16,420 bases of DNA from Echinostoma caproni (taxonomy: Eukaryota > Platyhelminthes > Trematoda > Plagiorchiida > Echinostomatidae), in the NCBI GenBank assembly GCA_900618425.1, contig UZAN01045243.1:1-16420 (forward strand), read 5' to 3'. Under the pieces are notes generated by a model. The model was not told where the DNA came from, searched no databases, and saw only the letters and a program-made list of their open reading frames with translations. A program made the position numbers and the translations under genes. The first letter of the stretch is position 1. Each line of letters opens with the position of its first letter. Shown one piece after another: positions 8,905-16,420 of the stretch.

Positions 8905-10006
8905 TTAAGAAAATAATGAATAGCTTCGTGAGCGCCACTGTTTGCGACATCCAACCATATCGCTCAGTGAACTAGTCATCGGTGACCATGATCTCGGGAT
9001 CACCACCCAGGAAGCCTAACGGAACCTACGTGATTTAGACTCCTGGTTAGCGTTTTCATACCCTCATGCCAGGTCTTCGTTTGACCGCCCTTGACCTTTT
9101 GCCAACCGCTACCTGCCTCAGAAAAAATCGCTCACATTTGCAACCTATTTGGTGATCTACGTAACACATATCCCAACCAAAGTTAATCTATGGAGGTGGA
9201 CCACTTGCTCCAGTGGGCGACCGCGGTTACCTGAAACTCTACATCTAACCTCAGCATTCTTCGTCCGGTCGCCCCACCTGACTTGTGAAATGCGACGCAG
9301 AAAGCGATATTCGAACATTGCCAATCTGTTTTGATCTTGTTCCTGTAACGGCCAAGTCTCTGGATCCTATAGCAGAACTGATCAAACTGCTGCAGCGTGC
9401 ACTCGACCATTAACGGACAGCCGAATGTCGTGACGGCACCGCAGATGTGTCAAGTTTGCAAATGCCAACCGAGCCTTTTGTGTGCACGCCCACTGGTCCG
9501 GCAGGTGAGATATAGCTGACCAGATAGGAAAATTCGTCTACTTCCCCAGTCAAGGTGAGAGTGGATGCTGGACCAACCGAATTTCGGAGCAAAATTTTAC
9601 ACTTTGGAGGTGCAAAACGCATACCCAACATGGCTACACTAGCACACAAACTATCCAGAAAAGCTTGCAACTTACCTGGATCTTCACTTAGTAACACAAT
9701 GTCGTCTGCATACTCTAGATCAAACAGTCTGCCATCTAGGAGTAAATCGATACAGCTATTTTGGCATGAGGATAGGGCTGTTTCAAGAATTAAATCATTG
9801 CTCAAGTTAAGTACAAACGGAGAGAGAGAGCAACCCTGTCGAATATCACCTTCTGTAGAGAACTCGAACGAAAAAGAGCCGTAAGCTTCGACTATTAGTA
9901 TAAACGGGTTGTAACAGATTCTCACGCGTACACCGTTCCCGTGCGGCAAACAATCAAGCACATTAAATTTGACTATGGGTACTTGGGGATGAAATTTAAT
10001 AATCAA
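8905..10006 (-). mobile_element. RTE-like non-LTR retrotransposon, RT to C-terminus, decayed
   Basis: The minus-strand frame 9410-10006 carries RT blocks in the correct order: DIRQGCSLSPFVLNL (residues 54-68), LEYADDIVLLSEDPGKLQ (97-114, with YADD intact at 9701-9712), MRFAPPKCKILL (129-140) and FSYLVSYISP (159-168). Near 9490 a deletion of roughly ten codons shifts the frame. The next frame gives QKARLAFANL, HDIRLSVNGRV, ETWPLQ and FLRRISQVRW, the usual C-terminal region of trematode RTE-type proteins, with in-frame TGA and TAG stops. A further shift near 9080 gives GGQTKTWHEGMKTLTRSL, and another gives LSDMVGCRKQWRSRS, ending at a natural-looking stop at 8905-8907. Motif A and the endonuclease are missing upstream, so the copy is 5'-truncated. 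YADD survives although the rest cannot be translated as one protein. Confidence 0.85.
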
Positions 10007-10421
10007 ATGGGGTACCGAAAGAAAGGCCGAATTGGGACTTGACAGCGGACCGAAACGGGAAATAGTCTCATTTGACAGCTAAACCACTAGGATGGCAGCA
10101 TTGGTGTAGGCTGACCAATTTTTTCTGGTCAAGCACGTGTATATGCGAATGGATGCAACCGGTACACCGTGATTCTACAAACTTGTAAGCGATCACCTTA
10201 TCTGGAGATGAAACGACTTCAAATAGAAAGTGACAAACAAACATGATGAACAAGCGATAACTAATTTATTTTTTGTTTTGTTTTAGTGATTTTTTTTTGG
10301 GGGGGGGCATCCTTCGGATATAATGTATAACTGTTGATTTTGCAACCTCCCCACCCATGATAAAACCATTTCTTTTCGTCTAAAACAAGTAGTTAACAAA
10401 ACACACAAGTTCATACAGAAT
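10007..10421. other. No gene recognised; T9G9 tract at 10290-10307
   Basis: The minus frame of the RTE-like element stays open for about 20 more codons above 10006 but loses recognisable similarity. A run of nine T followed directly by nine G lies at 10290-10307, after a TTTTG-rich stretch. Nothing else was recognised. Confidence 0.5.
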
Positions 10422-10600
10422 TTAGACGGGCAGTACTGTGAAGTATAAGAAAGATCTGTGTTGATCACGGCAATCCGTTGCATATAATTTGCCTGTAGGA
10501 TCTTCAATTAGACTGGTCGTCAGTTTAGTCTTTCTCCTGTTTGACACCTGTTCTGTCCGCCGTAAGTGTGCGATTGATAATAGATCTACAAGGTCAACAA
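10422..10600 (-). other. Doubtful CR1-like linker fragment
   Basis: In a 93-codon minus frame (10422-10703), the string NRRKTKLTTSLIEDPTGKLY followed by ATD resembles the segment between endonuclease and RT in CR1-type ORF2 proteins. There a basic RRxTK stretch is followed by a DPxGxLxTD turn. The expected A-x-x-L-N-x-F-F-x-S-V-F continuation is only faintly visible as FLYFTVLPV. No flanking endonuclease or RT was found, so this may be coincidence. Confidence 0.22.
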
Positions 10601-10703
10601 GTCGGAACCGTAATGAGCCCAAGCTGTTCAGCAAGACGCAAGCACGCACACACCAAAATCTTAGGGACGCGTTTCCAAGCGTTACAATTGAAGTGCACCA
10701 CAA

Positions 10704-13206
10704 GACTCGCGCAAAGTACTGAAAACAGCTTTCTTCTAAAATATCAACAATACTCCTTTTGTATTAGCTGTACACTAAAGGTCAACCTAGTGCATAGTAA
10801 AGTCCAACTGATCGGCTTGCCAGAACACCTGATGGCCGAAAACGTTGACTTGAATGCCAATAGGTTGCTTTGACATTTATTGCCACATGTTGTTCAAATT
10901 CCGACTGCCTGGGAAAATGCATGAACCCGGGGCTAATCCGATACTGAAACCACAGTGCAGATATTCATCTGATATTGAATATGTTTAACATGTCACTCAG
11001 AGTATGCGAAAACAGTTGAAAATCCTCCACGACGAACAGGATACATCGGGTCTGATTCTTGGATAATCGCGGCAGAATGCCATGAAATATTTCCGAAACT
11101 TTTCTGCAAATCTTGGCACGTTGATAGTGCATGAAAATTTCCATTTATTCGTACTATGCAAGTGACATTCAAAGACTTTCTAATTTTTACGTAAATAACT
11201 CTGCTATCGTCGGAATACGAACACCTATGCAATTATTGATTTTCACCCTTTTTTCCAAATAAGTCAGATAAAAAATGAATTTTTACTTTGAGAAATACAG
11301 GAACTAATGTATAAGAATTGATGACAACTTTGCGACAATCAAGTGATATGCAAAGATGTATCCCATGAGAAGCGTTCATTTGTTTGTCTTTCAATGCAAT
11401 ATTACTTCCATTTGTCATAAACAAATAAGCCCAAACGCGTTTTCGAGCTATCGGTGCACTAAGATTAGTTATCATGTGTCGTTATTAGTAAACAGCCGGG
11501 TGGATTCCGTAGTCGATAACCACCACGGCGCATTGATTTTCTCAAGATCAAACAAACAACAAGGGCAATGAAACATTCTTGATAGAGCTTTCAAAGATTT
11601 CACGTCAAGAAAATATTTACCTATGAATACAATGATGCGTATGGCGACTGAAAATCATTGATCCTTGATAAAGCTTGTTATTTGACAGACAGTTTTGCGA
11701 ACTGGTGCAGACAGCTGACGAGTCTCTTATCTATACGGTGTCCATGGAAAAACTCAAAACAACCTAAATAAAGTTAGGCATAAAACGGTTCAAAAACTAC
11801 CAGCATACATTGATAATTGCTATATGGGTGAAATAAACGTAGGCGGTAAAATACCGAAATGCACAATTGACGATACAATACTTAGTCAAAATAAAGTTAA
11901 ATGATCAGCGTCTTCTTCCGAGACATTGATCTCACAAGGCATTCTGATGATTTTGGCTTAATGCAGAGTGCACATGGTTGGGCAGTGCATGATGCTAGTT
12001 ATTTTGTCCTCTAATAAACTGCTAAGTATGTTCTGTTCGCCCCCAGTGGATAGTTCCTTACAGAGATGCTAAAAAACATGGTTCTTCAGGAACGCTTTGG
12101 ATTCAAAAGGTCATAGTTTGCACAAAACCGACTCAGCGAGAGCAGAATTCAGATACTAACAATTCCACATAAGTGAAACCCTTTGTCAACAAGTGCATTG
12201 AATTTGTGCATCAATAAATGTCGGGTTATCATCTTCACTGTAAACGCAACATGGGGACAGTGGAATCAAATCATTGTTCTCAGTATCACTGAATACAAAG
12301 TATCGGACACAATTCACTGATTCAAGTGAATCTCCATTGCCAGCTACCTATATACCGGTGGAATGAAAAGGAGTTGCAGAACGGCTGAAAGCCAAATTTA
12401 CATTTGGCAGTTGAATGGGTTAAATATCGATCGGTATTTGCTAAATAAGATTAAAATATATGGTCGAAACTTACCTTATAGACCAAGGATAGTGTCAGAA
12501 TTTAATATTCCTACGGAGAAAATAAGGGGCTATTTAGACATTCATTAAGCCACCCAATAAACCAGTTAGAATGAAGCGCACCCTTTCACCAAGGGAGCGG
12601 AGAATGTGCGTAACGGCCCCATATACACAACTGGCTTTCTCAAAGTACAAAAACGTTAGTCTGGTATGTATAACTAAAAACAAGAGCAACAAACTGATAC
12701 AGACGTACCGTAGCACGGAATACATCGCTTATAAGAAGAAAATTCTTCCTGGCCGAAAAACGTGAGACCACAGCTCGGGATTAAAACCCTATATGAGGTG
12801 GTAACTGCTCACAACTGGTTAACTCCAATGCGAGCGAAAATGGAGCTCTGTGCCTACCGAATGTTTGATTCCCTAGATGAGCACGGATGCTTGTGTTTGA
12901 ATGCGAATTCTAACAGGTTCTAACAGCAAGAAAAATTATCCCACACCACTGCTAACTATTAAAATTGAGTTGAAAACAAAAACTGATTCACTCTTATCAA
13001 TTTCGTTGGCCAGCAGCCCAATATATCACTCTTGTACCAACAAATGCCACACCTCACATTTCGAAATATGCCCATACTCACATTCAGTACACAATTTCAG
13101 GCGAACAGTCATTTTTAACAACTCATAAACATGCTGTTACAGTTTATATGAGGGGAAAACAATAAACGAGAGGAGAACAATAAAATGTGAGCAATCGTTC
13201 ACTTTA
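10704..13206. other. No gene recognised
   Basis: Open frames reach 110 codons on the plus strand (10541-10873) and otherwise 60-80 codons, within chance expectation. No retroelement, RNA or repeat motif was identified in six frames. The region is moderately AT-rich, with scattered AATAAA-type strings. Confidence 0.45.
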
Positions 13207-13226
13207 TGTGTGTGTGTGTGTGTGTG
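13207..13226 (+). repeat. (TG)10 microsatellite
   Basis: Ten perfect TG units, followed by a GT-rich stretch to about 13335. On the minus strand this is (CA)10, located about 150 bases downstream of the stop of the PLE fragment ending at 13374. Alternating purine-pyrimidine DNA of this kind can adopt Z-form. Confidence 0.95.
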
Positions 13227-13332
13227 TTACACCGCATTCTCCGCTCTGGGTGTCCGGGGTTTTCAACTATGTCACGATGTTCGTGTGACACAGTTCAGAG
13301 GGATCGGTGTTGTTGTGTGAAAATGTGTGTGT

Positions 13333-13351
13333 GGGCAGGGGGATGGGTGGG
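13333..13351 (+). other. Canonical G-quadruplex motif
   Basis: The string GGGCAGGGGGATGGGTGGG has four G runs of at least three with loops of 2, 2 and 1 bases, matching the classical intramolecular G4 pattern with very short loops. It lies on the strand opposite to the PLE sense strand, just downstream of the PLE stop codon. Confidence 0.8.
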
Positions 13352-13373
13352 TTCGCGAACTATGGCTCGGGGG

Positions 13374-13790
13374 TCAAATGCTTAATACAGAGACCCCGGC
13401 TATGGTTTGCGTACGCATTTTAACATATTTGGACCGATTCGGGGGAACCTGGTAAATAATGCGGAATGCTTCACTTGGGTTAACACGATGGCCAGTGTCC
13501 ACCAAGTGAGCGAGAATCGCACTTGTGATAAATCAGGAACCACCTCGAGTTAGCCAGCGCGGATGGTGTTCTTTCATGCGGAAAGATAACTACCGTGTCG
13601 TACGACGGACAAAGAATGCATCACAAACGCATCTGAACGAGTAAACAGTCATTGAAACAGTCAACATCGGTAGTTTATCTTTATTCCCTATGGTTATCAG
13701 TGGTGAACTTTTAAAAAAGCAGCGGAGGTGCGCGGCATTGAATGTAGTATAGGTGTGAAAAATTATTGTTAGCTGCTGAGGACTGGGCAA
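13374..13790 (-). pseudogene. Penelope-like element C-terminus: linker and GIY-YIG endonuclease
   Basis: The GIY-YIG nuclease of PLEs nicks target DNA for insertion. One minus frame runs 139 codons and carries the family pattern in order. First is the linker: NAAHLRCFFKSSPLI, then NKDKLP. Next are VYSFRCVCDAFFVRRTTR, where CxC and xxYIGRTTR are usual, and MKEHHPRWLTRGG. The last recognisable block is SAILAHLVDTGHRVNPSEAF with RIIYQVP. Two in-frame stops interrupt it: TAG at 13590-13592 and TGA at 13533-13535. The YIG tyrosine and glycine are replaced (FFVRR), so the site would be dead even without the stops. The conserved LCVQK...LPW ending is missing; the frame ends at 13374 after VSVLSI. 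A TAG lies just above 13790 and the RT part is absent. The apparent start is not genuine. Confidence 0.8.
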
Positions 13791-13799
13791 ACACTAGAA

Positions 13800-14402
13800 T
13801 TTCAGCACTGCGACATGATAGCTTCATTGAATTCCCAGATTCTCCCGGTGAGCCCAATCCAGCGACCGACGAAGGGTCTTAGGTTTTCCCATAGTAGCTC
13901 TGATCCAACGCATCTGATACGCTCCGCTGCACTTAGTAAGATGTCAAAAGCAAGGAAGAACACAAGCATTGTCCCAGAACTGGAGAACCTTCTATGCAGC
14001 CGAAACTTGCCCATATTACGACGACAACAAGAGCAACAAATGATGCGGCCTCAATTCCAGGCACTGAGAGCCACGTCGAGTCCAAAGCATCTACACCTCA
14101 TACACAACATACGTGGACAAAACAAAAGGAGGCAGTTATACACACCAACCTGATAGTTCTCTGCAATAATGTAATAGAAGTAAGACCAACTTCACTAAGG
14201 GAGGGACAATTAGAAGAGTTTGGTCAATCGACTGCATCACGTACTCAAATGAATATGGACCTTCATCCAATGAGCATCATGCACCGCTTTAGTCAACCAT
14301 TCTGGACTCACGCCGGGGAACCCAGTTTACTTTGAAAGATGAAGAAGACGTCGAAAATGCCTTCTTTATGGTTACCTTCTTGAAGTTTTGAGTCGGATAA
14401 GA
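13800..14402 (+). other. Unrecognised; possible 5' part of CR1-like ORF1
   Basis: Two overlapping plus frames of 112 and 113 codons (13815-14153 and 13994-14335) have Ser/Thr/Gln-rich composition and no motif I know. They precede the recognisable ORF1-like fragment starting near 14403 on the same strand, so they could be the poorly conserved N-terminal part of the same element. That is inference from position only. Confidence 0.25.
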
Positions 14403-14898
14403 ACACTACATCATAGACCGTGGACCGAACGTGTGCGCTGTCGCACGAATCCGGTAGGAGCACGTGAGCCGGAGAATAACTGAGTTGTATTGATTAACGG
14501 AGTCTCTAAATTAGACGATCCAGACGAAAAAATACCAACAAACCGACTATAAAGAATGGAAGTTCATTCAAGAGCTGATTGGATGCCACAATGTTTTCAT
14601 CACCTTAATCAGCCGACGTCCGTGCTTAGCAAACTACTGTGGAAACAGATCAAGGATTATGAAAGTAACCCTCAGTAACCCAGAAATGATCACATGGATC
14701 TTTCAGACACAGTATCAAAATAGGAGAAAAAAACCACCAGGGTTATACCTCAGACTACCGGTGATTAGTGAAGTGAAACGCTGTTTGCAGTCAGAAAACG
14801 GTGGTAACACGCTGCTTCTCTCAAGCCAAACTCCACCTCCCTCTCCATCTTCTCGAGTCCACAGCAAACGAACCGATTCCCCAAAAACCTATTTCTAA
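14403..14898 (+). pseudogene. CR1-like ORF1 fragment (RNA-binding protein remnant)
   Basis: ORF1 proteins of these elements bind the element RNA. One plus frame gives REPENN, a TGA at 14481, then VVLINGVSKLDDPDEKI, resembling the usual ENSVVVFGVPES-DDPD start of the conserved ORF1 block. It ends at a TAA near 14550. By about 14540 similarity moves to the frame of 14659-14898, with KEWKFIQELIG, RRPCLANYCGNRSR, IMKVTLSN and LYLRLP. These match the FQELI, RLGRRP, RPxKVxLSS and VRLLRDLP succession of fluke ORF1 proteins as I remember them. The frame ends at a TAA at 14896-14898 with a Pro/Ser-rich tail. The ORF2-like frame begins at or before that stop, the overlapping arrangement normal in CR1 elements. 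Confidence 0.6.
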
Positions 14899-15229
14899 CC
14901 GACCACAAAGTGATCGGAATAAATAACGATTCGAACCCCAGCGGGTTCCTAAATCCACACTCCCTAACATGTTTTTACACAAACGGACAATGATTCCTTA
15001 GTGAATTCCCCGAGGAGCAACTGCGCTTACAAACTGGTCAATGGGATCTTGTTGTCATTACCAAAACTTGGTTGACTGTCAATATTCTCGACTCTGAATC
15101 GCGCCTACATGGAATGTGCCTGTTGAAAGTGATCGTTCTACACGAGGTGGCGGCGTGATGCTATATTTTTTCAGCAATCTTCAGTGTGAATCACTTGGTC
15201 TCTTCGATGCAGTGATCTCCCCTAGGTGA
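14892..15229 (+). pseudogene. CR1-like ORF2 N-terminus: APE-type endonuclease fragment
   Basis: The APE-like endonuclease nicks target DNA for target-primed reverse transcription. The plus frame from 14892 gives LTCFYTNGQ, a TGA at 14991-14993, then FLSEFPEEQLRLQ, GQWDLVVITKTWL and SRLHGMCLL. This is the opening of the endonuclease domain, where YTNAQSxxNK and ITETWL are usual. The metal-binding Glu of ITETWL is Lys here (codon AAA at 15063-15065), consistent with a G-to-A change. Near 15120 one frameshift leads to DRSTRGGGVMLYF and CESLGLFDAVISPR, the next conserved stretch, with a stop at 15227-15229. The rest of ORF2 is absent. This copy cannot be the 5' part of the plus-strand CR1-like piece at 6565-7595, which lies upstream. 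Confidence 0.75.
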
Positions 15230-15252
15230 ACTGTCAGTGGCTCACCGACCCG

Positions 15253-15725
15253 TTAAGAGCTTTTAGTCGTCTCACTTTGATGAGAAAACACCGCCGTCAC
15301 GAGAAAGCAGTGAGTATGGCTTACTCAGATGAGACGCTTGGTTGTCTGGGAGCAAATTACGAGGTGCAAGGGGTGGGAAGGTGACTAGCAATAGCCCGAG
15401 ACACTTATACCGACCATAATGAGGCTTCCGGAGGCATTATAATAGCTTGAGAATGAAATCATGTTTGTCCAAATTAGGAGGATAAAAATGAGATAATTTA
15501 TGTGCGTGGAATGTTTAATTTATCTGAAAGATTACCATCACAGCATTTAGAACAAACAGTTTGGCGAAACAATTGTTTTTCAATAATTCCTTCTCAAGCC
15601 GTTTACAGATTACACAGGCAAGTTAAAATAAACAGAACACAGTTAGACACATCACCAATTGTGGGTAAGAGTTTGGCATGATCAACTGGCATTTGTCATT
15701 TGATTGGTTTAACTAAGTTACGGCA
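15253..15725. other. No gene recognised
   Basis: Similarity to the endonuclease ends near 15250 in all frames. The remainder is AT-rich without long frames. It probably includes the 3' flank or 3' UTR of the PLE fragment whose stop is at 15726 on the minus strand. Confidence 0.45.
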
Positions 15726-16143
15726 TCAGGACGGCGGACACACTCGGGACCGATCGATCACGGGCCATGGAAATTTGAGTGACTGAACCAAACGCTTTTG
15801 GGCGCAGAGGTTAGGGATCAACTTTCTTATCCCGATCACTTCGGTTATAGCTAGGGTGCGCAGTTGAACACCCTTGCACTTGGTGTGAGGGACACGATAA
15901 ACAACTCTGAAGGCAACGTCCGGATTTACTTGATGTCTGGTGTCAATTAAACGGGCTACGGTGGAGCTGTCTTAACCAGCGTGGGTGATACTCTTTGATC
16001 TGTGTAGATAGCTGTCGTACCGTTCGACCAACATAAGATGCGCCACATAAAGCTCCATTTGGTTATAAAGTTGTGTACATGTTGTTTGAATGGTTAAGAA
16101 ATTGTAATGAAAGAGACGCCACGTCAAAGCCCAAGTTTATCAT
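15726..16143 (-). pseudogene. Second Penelope-like element C-terminus with GIY-YIG endonuclease
   Basis: Read on the minus strand, the fragment starts with SLQFLNHSNNMYTTL and a TAA at 16063-16065. It continues in the same frame with CGASYVGRTVRQLS and IKEYHPRWLRQ. A frameshift near 15965-15972 leads to SSTVARLIDTRHQVNPDVAF, VVYRVP, LRTLAITEVIGIRK and LCAQKRLVQSLKFPW, then a TGA at 15726-15728. The YVGRT box and the terminal LCxQKxxVxSLxxPW are the signatures of PLE GIY-YIG tails. This copy keeps the YVG core and the C-terminus that the copy at 13374-13790 has lost, and has one stop and one frameshift over about 139 codons. No RT was found up to the right edge of the window. Confidence 0.85.
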
Positions 16144-16420
16144 TGAAGAAATTCACAAATACACGGTTGATTCTGATTTACAAATATTTTCTTTAAATAG
16201 GATGAACTGATTGGACAAAAACAGCAAAGGGCAATGCGCAGGGTCTCACGTATGAAATATCCGTATGCAGACGGCTCTGAACAGTTCTATTGAATACCCA
16301 ATACCACAGCTGTTCCTACGTTCGCCGCAAAACAATCAATCGTGGAAGTGAAAAACCACGAGACAATCAAGTTTCGTATAGCAGGGACTATGGACCCGTC
16401 ACCACAACTGAACGTTTTTG
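16144..16420. other. No gene recognised
   Basis: This is upstream of the PLE fragment on its sense strand. I could not follow the linker or RT into it in any minus frame, so the element is probably truncated or too diverged here. Confidence 0.4.

Noticed and set aside
10541..10873. 110-codon plus-strand frame as a gene
   Set aside because: Chance-level length, no recognisable domain, and it overlaps another frame of similar length on the opposite strand.
13802..14014. Minus-strand 70-codon frame as the upstream part of the PLE at 13374-13790
   Set aside because: A TAG separates it from the PLE frame and none of its residues match PLE linker or RT blocks.
14928..14942. B-box-like GGTTCGAATCG on the minus strand
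   Set aside because: It lies inside the open ORF2-like frame of the CR1-like element (residues SNPSGF) and has no A box or stems; the coding explanation is better.
1..16420. Bacterial or phage defence system, CRISPR array or operon
   Set aside because: There is no regular spacer-repeat structure, no clustered same-strand ORFs and no ribosome-binding-site pattern; the content is clearly eukaryotic retroelement debris.

Overview
The window looks like intergenic DNA of a multicellular eukaryote, most likely a flatworm and plausibly a digenean fluke. It has no operons, no dense long ORFs and no complete gene. What can be recognised are decayed retroelements: Penelope-like elements (PLEs) with GIY-YIG endonuclease tails, CR1-like and RTE-like non-LTR retrotransposons, and tRNA-related sequences. 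This mix, and the wording of the RT motifs, resembles trematode genomes as I know them. The taxon is inference; I could run no search.

Layout. 1-755: a stop-free frame of 247 codons on the minus strand, unidentified, and the only candidate host coding sequence. 755-1609: nothing recognised except a G10 run. 1610-1790: a tRNA-derived SINE-like sequence with A and B boxes. 1791-5679: no gene, one diverged short repeat pair and one weak tRNA-like segment. 5680-6460: a minus-strand PLE reverse transcriptase relic, interrupted by a near-perfect 164-bp palindrome at 6123-6286. 6500-6565: a minus-strand tRNA-like remnant. 6565-7595: the 3' end of a CR1-like element on the plus strand, closed by an ACAAT tandem repeat. 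7600-8904: nothing recognised. 8905-10006: an RTE-like element on the minus strand with an intact YADD. 10007-13206: mostly unrecognised, with one doubtful CR1-like linker. 13207-13351: a (TG)10 tract and a canonical G-quadruplex motif. 13374-13790: a PLE GIY-YIG tail on the minus strand. 14403-15229: the ORF1/ORF2 junction of a CR1-like element on the plus strand. 15726-16143: a second PLE GIY-YIG tail on the minus strand.

The genes do not form a pathway. The window is a patchwork of at least six independent retroelement insertions, each broken by frameshifts, stops or truncation. All three PLE pieces and the RTE piece lie on the minus strand; both CR1 pieces lie on the plus strand. The two features that retroelement decay does not explain are the palindrome, whose arms are far better preserved than the PLE around it, and the long open frame at the left end. 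I saw no CRISPR array, phage gene, bacterial operon or confident functional RNA gene.
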